Of a stretch of DNA of 64,000 nt, positions 46,691-56,312 are shown one piece after another; positions within the stretch are counted from its first letter, which is position 1; each line of letters opens with the position of its first letter. The notes below the pieces were generated by a model. The model had not been told where the DNA came from. It searched no databases and saw only the letters and a program-made list of their open reading frames with translations. The position numbers and the translations under genes were made by a program. The DNA lies in assembly GCA_022606135.1 (NCBI GenBank), contig JABYQN010000009.1, positions 521,001-585,000 of the forward strand, written 5' to 3'. The stretch comes from Fomes fomentarius. Its lineage: Eukaryota > Basidiomycota > Agaricomycetes > Polyporales > Polyporaceae.

Positions 46691-48060
46691 GCGACAGCTG
46701 AGGCATCTGCGTACCATGGACACCAAGCTTCTTTTTCCCAAGTGACGAAATTCCTGACATTCTTGATTCTTCACGGGTCAAGCTTCAAGTGCTGGTACCC
46801 AGAGTGGCCTACAGGTCGCACAGCGAGAAAGAACGAGGAGGAGGAAGGAATGGAAGCGTGTGCGCCACCCTTGGCAGAGGGCGGAAGCGTTGGAGACTGT
46901 TGAAGAAGCAGGAAAAGACGGTGGCGGAAGGGGGCTTGCAATTGCCCATCATCTATCGCGCTGTCTTGACGACCGCCTCTCGCGCGACGCACATCATCGC
47001 GCCTCGGCCGCGCCTCGACTCTCCATCGCGCGGTTGGTCAACAGCATCGCGCCTCAGTTGCTTCCATCGTTAGATATACTGAGTGACTCGCATCGCGACA
47101 AGGTGTCGTTCGCGGCGTTCGCGATGAGCTGTTGGGCACAGGTTGGTGTAGGATGACGCTGATCACCAACATGCTCTGTCTATAGGCGCGCAATGAATTA
47201 GTAGGCGTCTATCGTCATGCGCTCCTATGGTTCCGCGGATCCGTTCAGCTGGCCTGCCACAGGATGGGCTTCCACAAGAACACATATTGAGCAACTTCAA
47301 GACCGACTTGTGCCGTCATCGTCGCGCGCCGATAGCGGCATTATCATCTGCTTCCTTAGGCCTTAGGCCCCGTGACTCCCGCCGGCGTAAGGCATCGAAC
47401 CTGCATCACGGAGAAACAACGAAACCATCCTTATTTGGCACAAACACCGTGCATCGTCCGTCTTCTTCTGAATGCGCACGGGCTGTGGGTCATCCATGAA
47501 TAGGCACTGCCAGTCAAGTCCGAGACCACTATGAGCTACATGGAGATATGTGGTCTTCCCGCTCCCACAGATGGCCTTTATTGTAAGTACCACTTTGTGT
47601 TGCGTTGTGCTCGCTGACATTGGATATGGTAGCCCTCCCATATGCACTCGGTGATTCACCGGCAAGCCTACTATCATCTGGTCTCAAAGAGCATCAGAAA
47701 TGCTGAGATACACTTCGCCCTCAGGTTCAACAGCCGCTACTCTTCTCACATGGACCACCGGCCCGCGTAGACCAATATCTTCCAGAAGGAGCACAAGGCG
47801 AGTGTCGCGAACTACCCGAATGATCTGTACCTGTCCCCACGATTATGCTCTGTATATGCAGTCGCATAGTAAACTCACCGATGAGATCCGTCTGGAGTGG
47901 ACCCGGTCATCATGTGAAGGGTCACCATGTCCTTGCTGTATGCACGGCAGAAGCGATGCCTACGTCCACCTCCGTCTAGGTACCCTGAGTGCACCTTCTG
48001 GCGCTCGTATTGATCTCCATAAAGCGACGCGTCGGTGCTCGGTGTGCTAACGATTTCTTC
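46691..48060. other. Interval with unresolved coding-like fragments
   Basis: On plus, about 46,900-47,140 reads GLAIAHHLSRCLDDRLSRDA and DILSDSHRDKVSFAAFAMSC, then after a possible 44-nt intron NELVGVYRHALLWFRGSVQ to a stop near 47,290; there is no ATG in this frame. On minus, 47,680-47,835 reads IIRVVRDTRLVLLLEDIGLR and EPEGEVYLSISDAL to a stop, and 47,363-47,677 reads KAICGSGKTTYLHVAHSGLG. Both look more protein-like than chance, but I can build no complete gene. They may be relics or small unannotated genes. TCAAGCTTCA occurs at about 46,780. Confidence 0.3.
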
Positions 48061-51000
48061 ATGTCCGCCATGCTCCCTCGTCGAGTAGGTAAAGCAATCA
48101 TCTTGGGGTCAGCCCTCTCCTCCGCTGTCGCGGCGCTCCCCGGGCTTCCTCAGTCTGGTAATGCACTGTGGTTCACTCAGCCAGGTCGGTTCGACGCGTG
48201 GTCGAACGACTGGCTGCCCATCGGGAACGGATTCCTTGCTGGTAAGTATGCTCGTACCTCACTCGCCAGTTGCAGTGTTGTTGAGTAGACGACGCAACAG
48301 CCATGGTTCAAGGCACGACCTCTCAAGAGGCTGTCCAGTTGAACATCGAATCCTTATGGTCCGGCGGGCCGTTTCAGGATCCAGTGAGTTTTGCAACGCC
48401 GCGAGTCGCGTGCCATCATCGACGTCGAGTCTACCCCCGACCATACGGTCTCACTGCTTCTTTCTTTCTCAGAACTATAATGGAGGCAATAAGGTGGCTT
48501 CTGAACGAGCAACTACAGCCGAACAAATGCAGGGGATCCGCCAAGCGATCTTCCAAAGTTCTACAGGAACAATCGATAGTAGGTACTCTGAAAAGCGACG
48601 ACACTTCCACATACTGATTATGCTACAGACATAGAGCAGCTCAGTACTGATGCAGGCGCCTACGGTATGCCATCTGTAGGATTGGATCGGAAGGCTTGCG
48701 CACCGTGCTGATTTCCATCCTGACAGGCTCGTACGTCGGTGCCGGGTACTTGCTTTCTACTTTGGACATCAAGGGCGATCTCGCGGACTTGACTCGATGG
48801 CTTGATATGGATGCCGCCGTCGCGCGGACTCTCTGGACGCAAGGAAACACGACTTTCCTCCGGTAGGCTCGAGCTCACCCATGTCGTAACCTCGTTCTCA
48901 CTCCGCCGTCACACGCAGCGAGACTTTCTGTTCTCACCCCATCCAGGCATGCGTGCAACACATCGGCACGACGGATTCTAGCGAACTCCCCGCGCTTACC
49001 TATGCGTACTCCATCGCAGCCGAGTCGGGCATACCCACGCCCACGGTCTCCTGCTTCGACAATTCTACGCTCAAGATCACCGGGTCGGCTTCCGACCCGG
49101 GCATGGCGTTCGAGATCCTCGCGCGCGCGAGCGCCAGCACTTCGAACGCGACCATCTCGTGTACGCCTGTCGGGTCGAAGAATGCTACCCTCAGCGTGAC
49201 TGGGGCGAGCGCTGCCGACCTCCTCTGGGTCGGAGGTACCGACTATGATATGGACGCAGGCGATGAGGCGCACAACTTCTCATTCAAGGGCGTGGACCCG
49301 CATGATGCGCTAGTAAAGTTGCTGAATGCCGCTGGCACCGTGTCCACGACGTACGAGGCCATCCGCGATGCGCATTCAGAAGAATACTCGAGCTTGATGA
49401 CACGCTTCCAACTGAACCTAGGGCAAGAGCCGGACTTCGACACTCCGACGGACCAGCTGAAGGGCGCGTATCAGACGGACACAGGCAACACCTATCTGGA
49501 GTGGCTGACGTTCAACTTCGGGAGGTACTTGCTGGCTGGAAGTGCCCGCGGGACTCTGCCTGCGAACCTGCAAGGGAAGTGGGGGAAGGATTCCAGCAAC
49601 CCGTGGGGCGCAGGTTCGTGATTTCTCCGGCTTCTTCAGTTGAGCTTGAACTGAGCGCTCCTGCTCGCTATAGACTACCGTAAGCCTGAGAGATTGGCTG
49701 CTGTTTGCGATGATTGATGTTCGTCGCGCAGACTCGAACATCAATATTCAGATGAACTACTGGTTCGCCGAGATGACCCAGATGGACGTCGTCACGCCGC
49801 TCTTCGACTACTTTGAGGTCTATATCCTGTCCCTGGACTACGAATAACGATCGCTGATCTCCCTCCCTCTCCAGAAAACCTGGGTCCCTCGTGGCACCCA
49901 GACGGCACAGAACCTCTATAACATCTCTCAAGGCTGGGTCACACATAACGAGGTACGCAGTTTCCCTTCGAGCATAGCTCTTTGATTGATGTTTCGTGTC
50001 AGATGAACGTGAGTCGAACCTTTTCACACACTCATGATAGGTCGGATGTCAAGTTGAATGTCTAGATCTTCGGTCATACCGGGATGAAAGGCGGCGGCAA
50101 CACCGCACAGTGGTCGGATTATCCTGGTATGTTACTGGATGTCAGTGTCAGTCGCGCATATGTGTATACTCATTTCTGTCTGCAGAGGCCAATGCGTGGA
50201 TGGTGAGTTTCTCCATAAGGGACAATTGGCTCGTGGAGCGCTCATGGCAACGGCTACAGATGATCCACGTCTGGGATCACTTTGACTTCACTCTAGATCA
50301 AGCGTGGTTCCAATCGCAAGGGTGGCCATTACTCAAGGTCACACTCAATGTCCTCTTCGCTCACCCTGTTGCTCATACGTACTGTCCACAGAGTGCGGCA
50401 CAATTCCACTTGCAGAAGCTTATTCCGGATGAGCACTTCAACGACTCGACGCTTGTAGTCGCTCCCTGCAACTCGCCTGAGCAAGTCCCCATCACTCTGG
50501 GTAAGGCTGTCTTTCACGATTCAGCGTATTGCAGCATGAACCATGACTGCTTTTAGGATGCGCCCATGCCCAGCAGCTCATTTGGCAGTTGTTCAATGCT
50601 ATCGTCAAGGGCTTCCCATCCTCCGGAGACAGTGACCAAGCCTTCCTCGAGGGTATGCGCACCATGCTTCTATGTGCTGTTCGTCCTGTTATAAACACTC
50701 CTCTGCAGAGGTTCAGTCAAAGCTCAAGCAGATCGACGATGGGATTCACATCGGATCATGGGGTCAACTTCAAGGTACGTCTAGCATCCGTTCTTGCCTC
50801 ATATCATCTGTTACTTCTGGCTCACGCTTGTCGCGCAGAATGGAAAGTCGACATGGACTCCCCAACGGACACGCATCGCCACCTCTCACACCTGATCGGG
50901 CTCTACCCCGGATACGCCGTGACGAGCTTCAACACACAGTACCAACAGAACGCTGGTAACTTGACTCGCGATGAGGTCATCGCCGCAGCGCAGACAAGCC

Positions 51001-51639
51001 TCATTCACCGGGGGAACGGCACTGGTCCGGACGCAGACGCAGGCTGGGAGAAGGTCTGGCGCGCCGCGTGCTGGGCGCAGCTCGGCAACGCGAAAGAATT
51101 CTACCACGAGCTCTCGGTGAGTGAGAAGGCTCCGCGCACACGTGTCTTCCCGCCTGTGCCCTTGTCACTGACGTGTTCTTGCTTGCAATAGTACGCCCTG
51201 GAGCGCAACTATGCACCGAACCTGTTCAGTCTGTACTCGAGCGGGCCGGATGCAATCTTCCAGATCGATGCCAACTTTGGCTTCCCTGCTGCACTCCTCG
51301 TGCGTGTTGCTGTCCTCTCTGCCTTGATAATTCCTCGCTCACACGTTGAGCTCACCGCAGAACGCGCTCGTTCAGAGCCCCGATCAGCCCTCCCTCTCGG
51401 AGGTCTTCGAGGTCAACCTACTTCCAGCGCTGCCCGACCACTGGTCGCACGGCTCTATCGACGGTGTGCGCCTTCGTGGTGGATTTGGCGTAGGGTTCTC
51501 GTGGGACAACAGGAAGCTCACCAGGCTCGAGACGGTTTCGAGCCTCGGTTCCGCGAAGAGGCAGATTCGCTTCTTGGAACACGGCAAGGAAATCAAGACA
51601 GTAACGCTTGAGCCGGGTGTAAAGATCAAGATCCTGTGA
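48061..51639 (+). CDS. Secreted GH95 alpha-L-fucosidase
   Basis: Nineteen exons encode 834 aa: 48061-48241, 48301-48383, 48473-48578, 48629-48664, 48727-48862, 48919-49613, 49674-49679, 49732-49817, 49875-49952, 50003-50008, 50066-50126, 50186-50202, 50260-50337, 50392-50500, 50557-50652, 50709-50774, 50839-51116, 51192-51299, 51361-51639. All phases agree. An N-terminal signal peptide (to about VAALPG) precedes [22 protein letters not shown] and [16 protein letters not shown]. The active-site region is [18 protein letters not shown], with the Asn pair 417/419; a Glu lies in NSPEQ (about 553), and the Asp of QIDANFGFP is at about 732. These correspond to the catalytic residues of the family. 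GH95 enzymes invert and release alpha-1,2-linked L-fucose, or galactose in some, from plant xyloglucan or glycans. Two exons are only 6 nt; the first (ACTACC) restores the conserved DYHSN. Confidence 0.93.
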
Positions 51640-52214
51640 TGCCAACGGTGGTATTTGAGACGCTGGGAAGTAGATAACGCCCATAGCCAGTTGAAAGACA
51701 AGACTATGGATAAGTGTGGTATGCATACGTCGTGTACCCGAAGAAGCTTGGCTCGTTGTGTAACTTAGGATGCAAGGGTGGACTCTATGTCATTATTCTT
51801 GACCTTTCCCCTAGTGCAAATATGTGGGGCGGCGTGATCCGATATACATATAGAGTAAGCTTTCACGGGTTGCAGGGCCATGCACGTAGTGCGTTTAACC
51901 CCTATGTCACTCATATGCTTGTTCAAGATTCAGACCTTCCCTTTTGGGTAGATGCACAGCTTTAGACAGACACAAACAAATAACGCGTCTCAAGCGCCTA
52001 TTGTACCAACACACGCGACGCGTCTGACTCTCAGTCTACTGTCTCGCTACTTGTTCTCAGACGAGCGAGCTTCGCCAAGCACAACGATTGCGACCGGTGT
52101 CGAATTCTGCATACTACACCGTCTGGTGAGTCAAACCACTTATGTGCTTGAACACTTGTTGACAATTTTGGCTCCACAGAAATAGAACCATCAGCAGCGT
52201 TTCACTGACAAAGA
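51640..52214. other. Intergenic, upstream of MCM10
   Basis: 3' region of the fucosidase gene and promoter of MCM10. Nothing else recognised. Confidence 0.5.
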
Positions 52215-54840
52215 ATGGACTCGGTCACGAGCAAGAGCATCTCAGAACAGGAGAGACAGGCACAAATTCGGAGACAGATTGCGCTTCTGCAAGCACAACT
52301 CGATGATGGGACCACGTCGGAACCCGCAGAAGCGCCTCCCTCACCAAAGCGGAAGAGACCGAATACTAACATTCTCGTGCCCGAAACCCCTTCTAGTAGG
52401 TTATGTCGTACATCCCATTGCAACTGCACACTCAGATGCCCCCGATAGAGAAGAAGAAGTTTGAAGTGACAGCCAGCTCAAGAGCGCACGCGCCGGTAGC
52501 CACGACATCCACAAATAAGCGTTCCTCGACTATTGTCCCCAAGGTCGCGCCATCATTCCCGCTCCAGCGCCCAAATAGCGCCCCGACATCAGCTCCGACC
52601 GCCTCGTCCACTGTCCTTCAGAAGCTCGCTCAGGCTCACAGTAAGAAGGGAAAGGCTCCTGAGCAGGACACTGTGGCTCGCTCGAACTCTTTCGCGGCGA
52701 AGCCACCCTCTATTGCTGCTGCCTCAGACCAAGATGACAGAAACTCTGCCATGAGAGACGATAACTTGGCCCTGATCGAGGATATACCTATAGGGCCAGC
52801 AGACCATAAGCCCCCCTTCGACGATCCACACTTCGAGAAGCTCGAACCGAACTCCGGCATTCGCTTATCGTACGTCTGTATTATCGTGCGGTATGCTATG
52901 CACTGACTCTGTCGCGTAGATCACGGTCCATACCCCATGAGGATTTCCAGGACTATCTCCGTGGGCGATACTACCTCTCACCGTCAAAGCTGTACTCCGT
53001 TGTGCGCCTTCTCCCCAGCAAACAAGGGTACGATGTCCCCGTCTGCGGCGACTGGCTCACCATCGCCGTCGTTGCGGAGCGGGGTAAAATCAAGTACACC
53101 CAGGCACCGGTGGGGGTCTCTCGCGAGGACAAGCTTCAGCAGGAAGCAGACGAGGAGCGCATGGACGAGCTTCCCTCTCTCGACGACTCTGCCCAGCAGA
53201 ATTCGAAGCCGCCACGTCCTCATCCATTCCAGAAGCGACAAAAACCGCAGGAGGAAGGTTCGAAGCCAAGCGGAAAGAAGTACGTCAACATCAAGTTGAT
53301 CGATTTCGGATGTCGCTCGCGGGGCTCGTCCGCCGACGGCGGGAAGGCGAAGATCCGTGGAGACGCGTTCCTGTCGCTGCTGCTCTTCGAGTCTGATGCG
53401 TTCGACGTCGTGACGAAAGAGGACGGCACAAAGCAGAAAATCTATCGCGGTGGGAGTCGAGGCGCGTTCGAGCGGATGTCAAAGCTGCGCGAGGGCGCGG
53501 TCGTCGCGCTGTTGAACCCAAAGATCCTCAAGCCGTTCCAGGTATGCCGACTGGTCAAGGGTTGCTATGATGAACTACTGACATCCTCTGAAGCGATCAA
53601 CAGACAAGCCGCACCCAACGGACAACATCCTGGCCCTGACTCCGGAGTCAGACGCATCGACGGCTGTCATTGGTTACGCGCAGGACCTTGGGATGTGTCG
53701 CGCGACGAAACGGGACGGCACACGGTGCAGTTCATGGTGCGACAAGCGCGTCAGCGATGTGTGCGAATTCCACATCCAGAGTGCCGTCCAACGGCAGAGG
53801 GCGGCCAGGCCCGAGTTCGCCTCAGGGTGGGTCTCTCTTATTAATACGATTCGCAAAGTCTGATTTTTTATCACTCGCCCTTCTGCTCTGTTGACGACGA
53901 ATGACGATGGTGCGATAGGACGGGCGGCATGACAACCACGGCGAGGAAGAAGCCAGTGTACGATCCAGCACGACAGTGGGGACTCAAACCCGAGGGCTCA
54001 TCCACCACCCCCGGGGCGACATACGTCGTCTCGGGACATGTTATCTCTGGCTCAACTGCGGATCCAAGGAACATGTACATCGGCGAGCAAATGGGCCGGG
54101 AAGCACAGGCCAAGGCGGCGCGGAAACTCGCTGCGGACTCGGATAAGGCGCTCCAGCGACTCCTGGCGCGGGATAGAGAGGGCACGAAGGCCGTCTCTTC
54201 TGCGCGGGAGTTCATGAAACGCAAGGCGCAGGAGGTGAAGCAGGAGGGCAAGAAGGCGGGGAAGACGAAGGGGAAGGGGAAGAGCGAGAGCTCTGCTTCT
54301 GCAGTTTCGAGTGCGGGTGAGAAGAATACAGAGAGTGAGGAGGGAGACGACTCGAGGCCGAGGAAGAACGCGTACTCCGCTGAGCTGATCAAGCAGCTCG
54401 GGTTTGATCCTACCGCGAAGGACGGGCGCACAAACAAGGATGCAAATGCAAAGAGCAAGGTGAGAATCGCATTATGGTGGTAGTCGTTTCATGTCTGATG
54501 TTCCATTTTATATGATCAGCTGGACGCCTTGGCTGCGCTGCAGACTTCGCGGAAGATTCAGCTGGGGCCTCGGCCTGGAAAGAGTCTTTCATGCGTGCTC
54601 CAACCTGAGGAGAGCAGAAGCTCTGGGACCTTCGAGGACCCGTCTTCCCCTGATACTCTTCCGACTACCCACGATGACCTGGAGTATGCCGATGAAGAGT
54701 TTGGTTCGCCGTTGCAATTTCCTGATAGCGACGACGACGACCTCGAGAGGGAAGAGGTCGCAGCCTTTGGAAGGCCGGTCGGGCTTAAAGAGGGTTCAGA
54801 GGCGATGATCGATCTGGACGATAGCGACGTAGACTTGTAG
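52215..54840 (+). CDS. MCM10: Replication initiation factor MCM10
   Basis: Six exons (52215-52395, 52449-52869, 52920-53541, 53594-53826, 53919-54459, 54520-54840) encode 772 aa. Residues 1-40 include a coiled-coil-like start (ERQAQIRRQIALLQAQLDD). The OB-fold region spans about 200-410 (SPSKLYSVVRLLP, CGDWLTIAVVAERGKIKYT, GDAFLSLLLFESDAF, VVALLNPKILKPFQRSTDKP). The Mcm10 zinc finger follows: DLGMCRATKRDGTRC, then CEFHI, with Cys443, Cys453, Cys465 and His468 in the expected C-x9-C-x11-C-x2-H spacing. The C-terminal half is basic and then acidic (EEFGSPLQFPDSDDDDLERE). Mcm10 binds the CMG helicase and DNA polymerase alpha at origins in the nucleus. Exon 4 uses the acceptor CTCTGAAG, which restores QRSTDKPHPTDN. 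Exon 2 uses CCGATAG, giving VPETPSKKKKFEV. No symptom of decay. Confidence 0.92.
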
Positions 54841-55208
54841 ATGCTATGACGTTCTGCTGCTGTTGAATAGAACAGTGTATCTATGGTAGCACAACACAGG
54901 AACCTGCCGAAGGCGATGGTCATTCGCCTCTTTCAGCGACTGCGTGCGTGTGTACTCATCACACGAGCGGTTGCGCCTCCGGGTCCGCCAGGTGTAAAAG
55001 ATTAGCTGAGAACTCTCACCTAGTCAATAATAGAAGTACTCAGTACACGTACCAGCAGGATATGATCTTTCCGAGCTGTGCATTACATAGGCCAGACAGA
55101 TATCTGAATGGGCGATTCAGACTATTACCTAGGTAGTCGCGTATACGTTACACATGATATTACACTGTTCGTACACACGATTCTTTGCACTTGTCCGCAC
55201 CATTGTGG
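54841..55208. other. Intergenic between convergent genes
   Basis: MCM10 (plus) and the dioxygenase gene (minus) converge here, so the 368 bases hold the two 3' regions. No other feature was seen. Confidence 0.5.
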
Positions 55209-55903
55209 CTATTTTGCCTCGGCCACGGCGCCGCACTCATGGCACTTGCGGATTGACTCATTGTTAATCCAGTTCTGGATAATGGGCTTAAGTTGAGTTC
55301 CCAAGTCTGTGCAGTGGAAAGCATCCTCGCGAATGATCGTGGGTTTGGAGTGTGCGCCGGACTTGCAGTACCAGCGAAGACGGTCTATGTATATGAAGAT
55401 ATTCTCGTGAGACCCACATTCAATGTGGGATGCAGTAAGCCGTACCTATAGATCCTTCCGGGCGCACCCGCTCGACCACGATTCCGATCGTATTGGCAAA
55501 CCGGACCGGGTTGTGCGGAGTGTTTGCTGCATTCCGTGAGAGGCCGGTTCTCCCCTGGCATAGTAGGATGACATACCTGGGAGGAGGAACATCTCGCCCT
55601 CTTCAATGCGTATATCCCGGAATTCCTCGCCGTCGACTACACGTAGGAGCATCCCACCCTTGTGCTGGTAGAACCATTCCTGCACGGATACTCTGTCAGC
55701 GAACTACCATCTATACTACCAAGATAGATATGATGCACCTCCGTCTCGTTGACATGATAGTCATTCCGCTCGTTCGGCCCTCCGACCACCATGATAATGA
55801 AGTCCTTTCCCGAGTAGACACAGTAGTTGTTCACCGGCGGCTTTAAGAGATGTCCATTCTCTGAGAGCCACTTGGGAAAGTTGAGGGGAGCAGCTAGAGG
55901 CAT
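55209..55903 (-). CDS. BNA1: 3-hydroxyanthranilate 3,4-dioxygenase
   Basis: Four exons (55739-55903, 55577-55679, 55446-55526, 55209-55384) encode 174 aa, the usual length. The enzyme opens the ring of 3-hydroxyanthranilate with O2, giving the precursor of quinolinate in the kynurenine route to NAD. The cupin core is intact: [32 protein letters not shown] and [20 protein letters not shown], with metal ligands His50, Glu56 and His94 ([13 protein letters not shown]), matching His47/Glu53/His91 of the human enzyme; substrate arginines are Arg46 and Arg98. The C-terminal domain has CHEC near the end, but the first C-x2-C of the second metal site reads [11 protein letters not shown], so only one of those two cysteines is present. 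The first intron falls exactly between Glu55 and Glu56. The gene is divergent from RAD17. Confidence 0.95.
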
Positions 55904-56312
55904 TGCGATGGTCTGAGATCAACTTATCGCGGAGGTCGGAGGCCCCGAAGATAATTAGTTGAGACATTACTCAGACATATCGGCAAATTCCGCCGAAGGT
56001 GTCATACGAATGGTCGCAGCAGATGGTGAGAAGACGGCAGTGCGTTCCATGTGCAGTAGTCCCACAGAGCATCCACTAACGAGCAGGTCCAGCATTAGGC
56101 ACGACGATCCAGAGAGCAAGATGCAGTACTAGAACTTGAGAACGATGCCTGTCCGCTATGACGTTATCCTTACTGTGATAACTCGTCACGCTCGCGTGCA
56201 TGTGACTGTTACAGCCAGTAACGCGTAGACGCGTCGCGTCTGCTGGCGCCTGTCGCGAGGTAACTGCGAAGTTCCCTACCAAATCCTCTGCTTGACTCGC
56301 ATCCACCTTGTC
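55904..56312. promoter_or_regulatory. Shared divergent promoter region, BNA1/RAD17
   Basis: The 409 bases between the two start codons must hold both promoters. I saw no clear TATA box close to either ATG. Co-regulation is not shown by the sequence. Confidence 0.5.

Noticed and set aside
47363..47677. Beta-trefoil lectin or ATPase reading of the GSGKTTYLHV stretch
   Set aside because: The GSGKTT match is a chance P-loop-like string in a short frame without other ATPase motifs, and the trefoil pattern is too weak to support.
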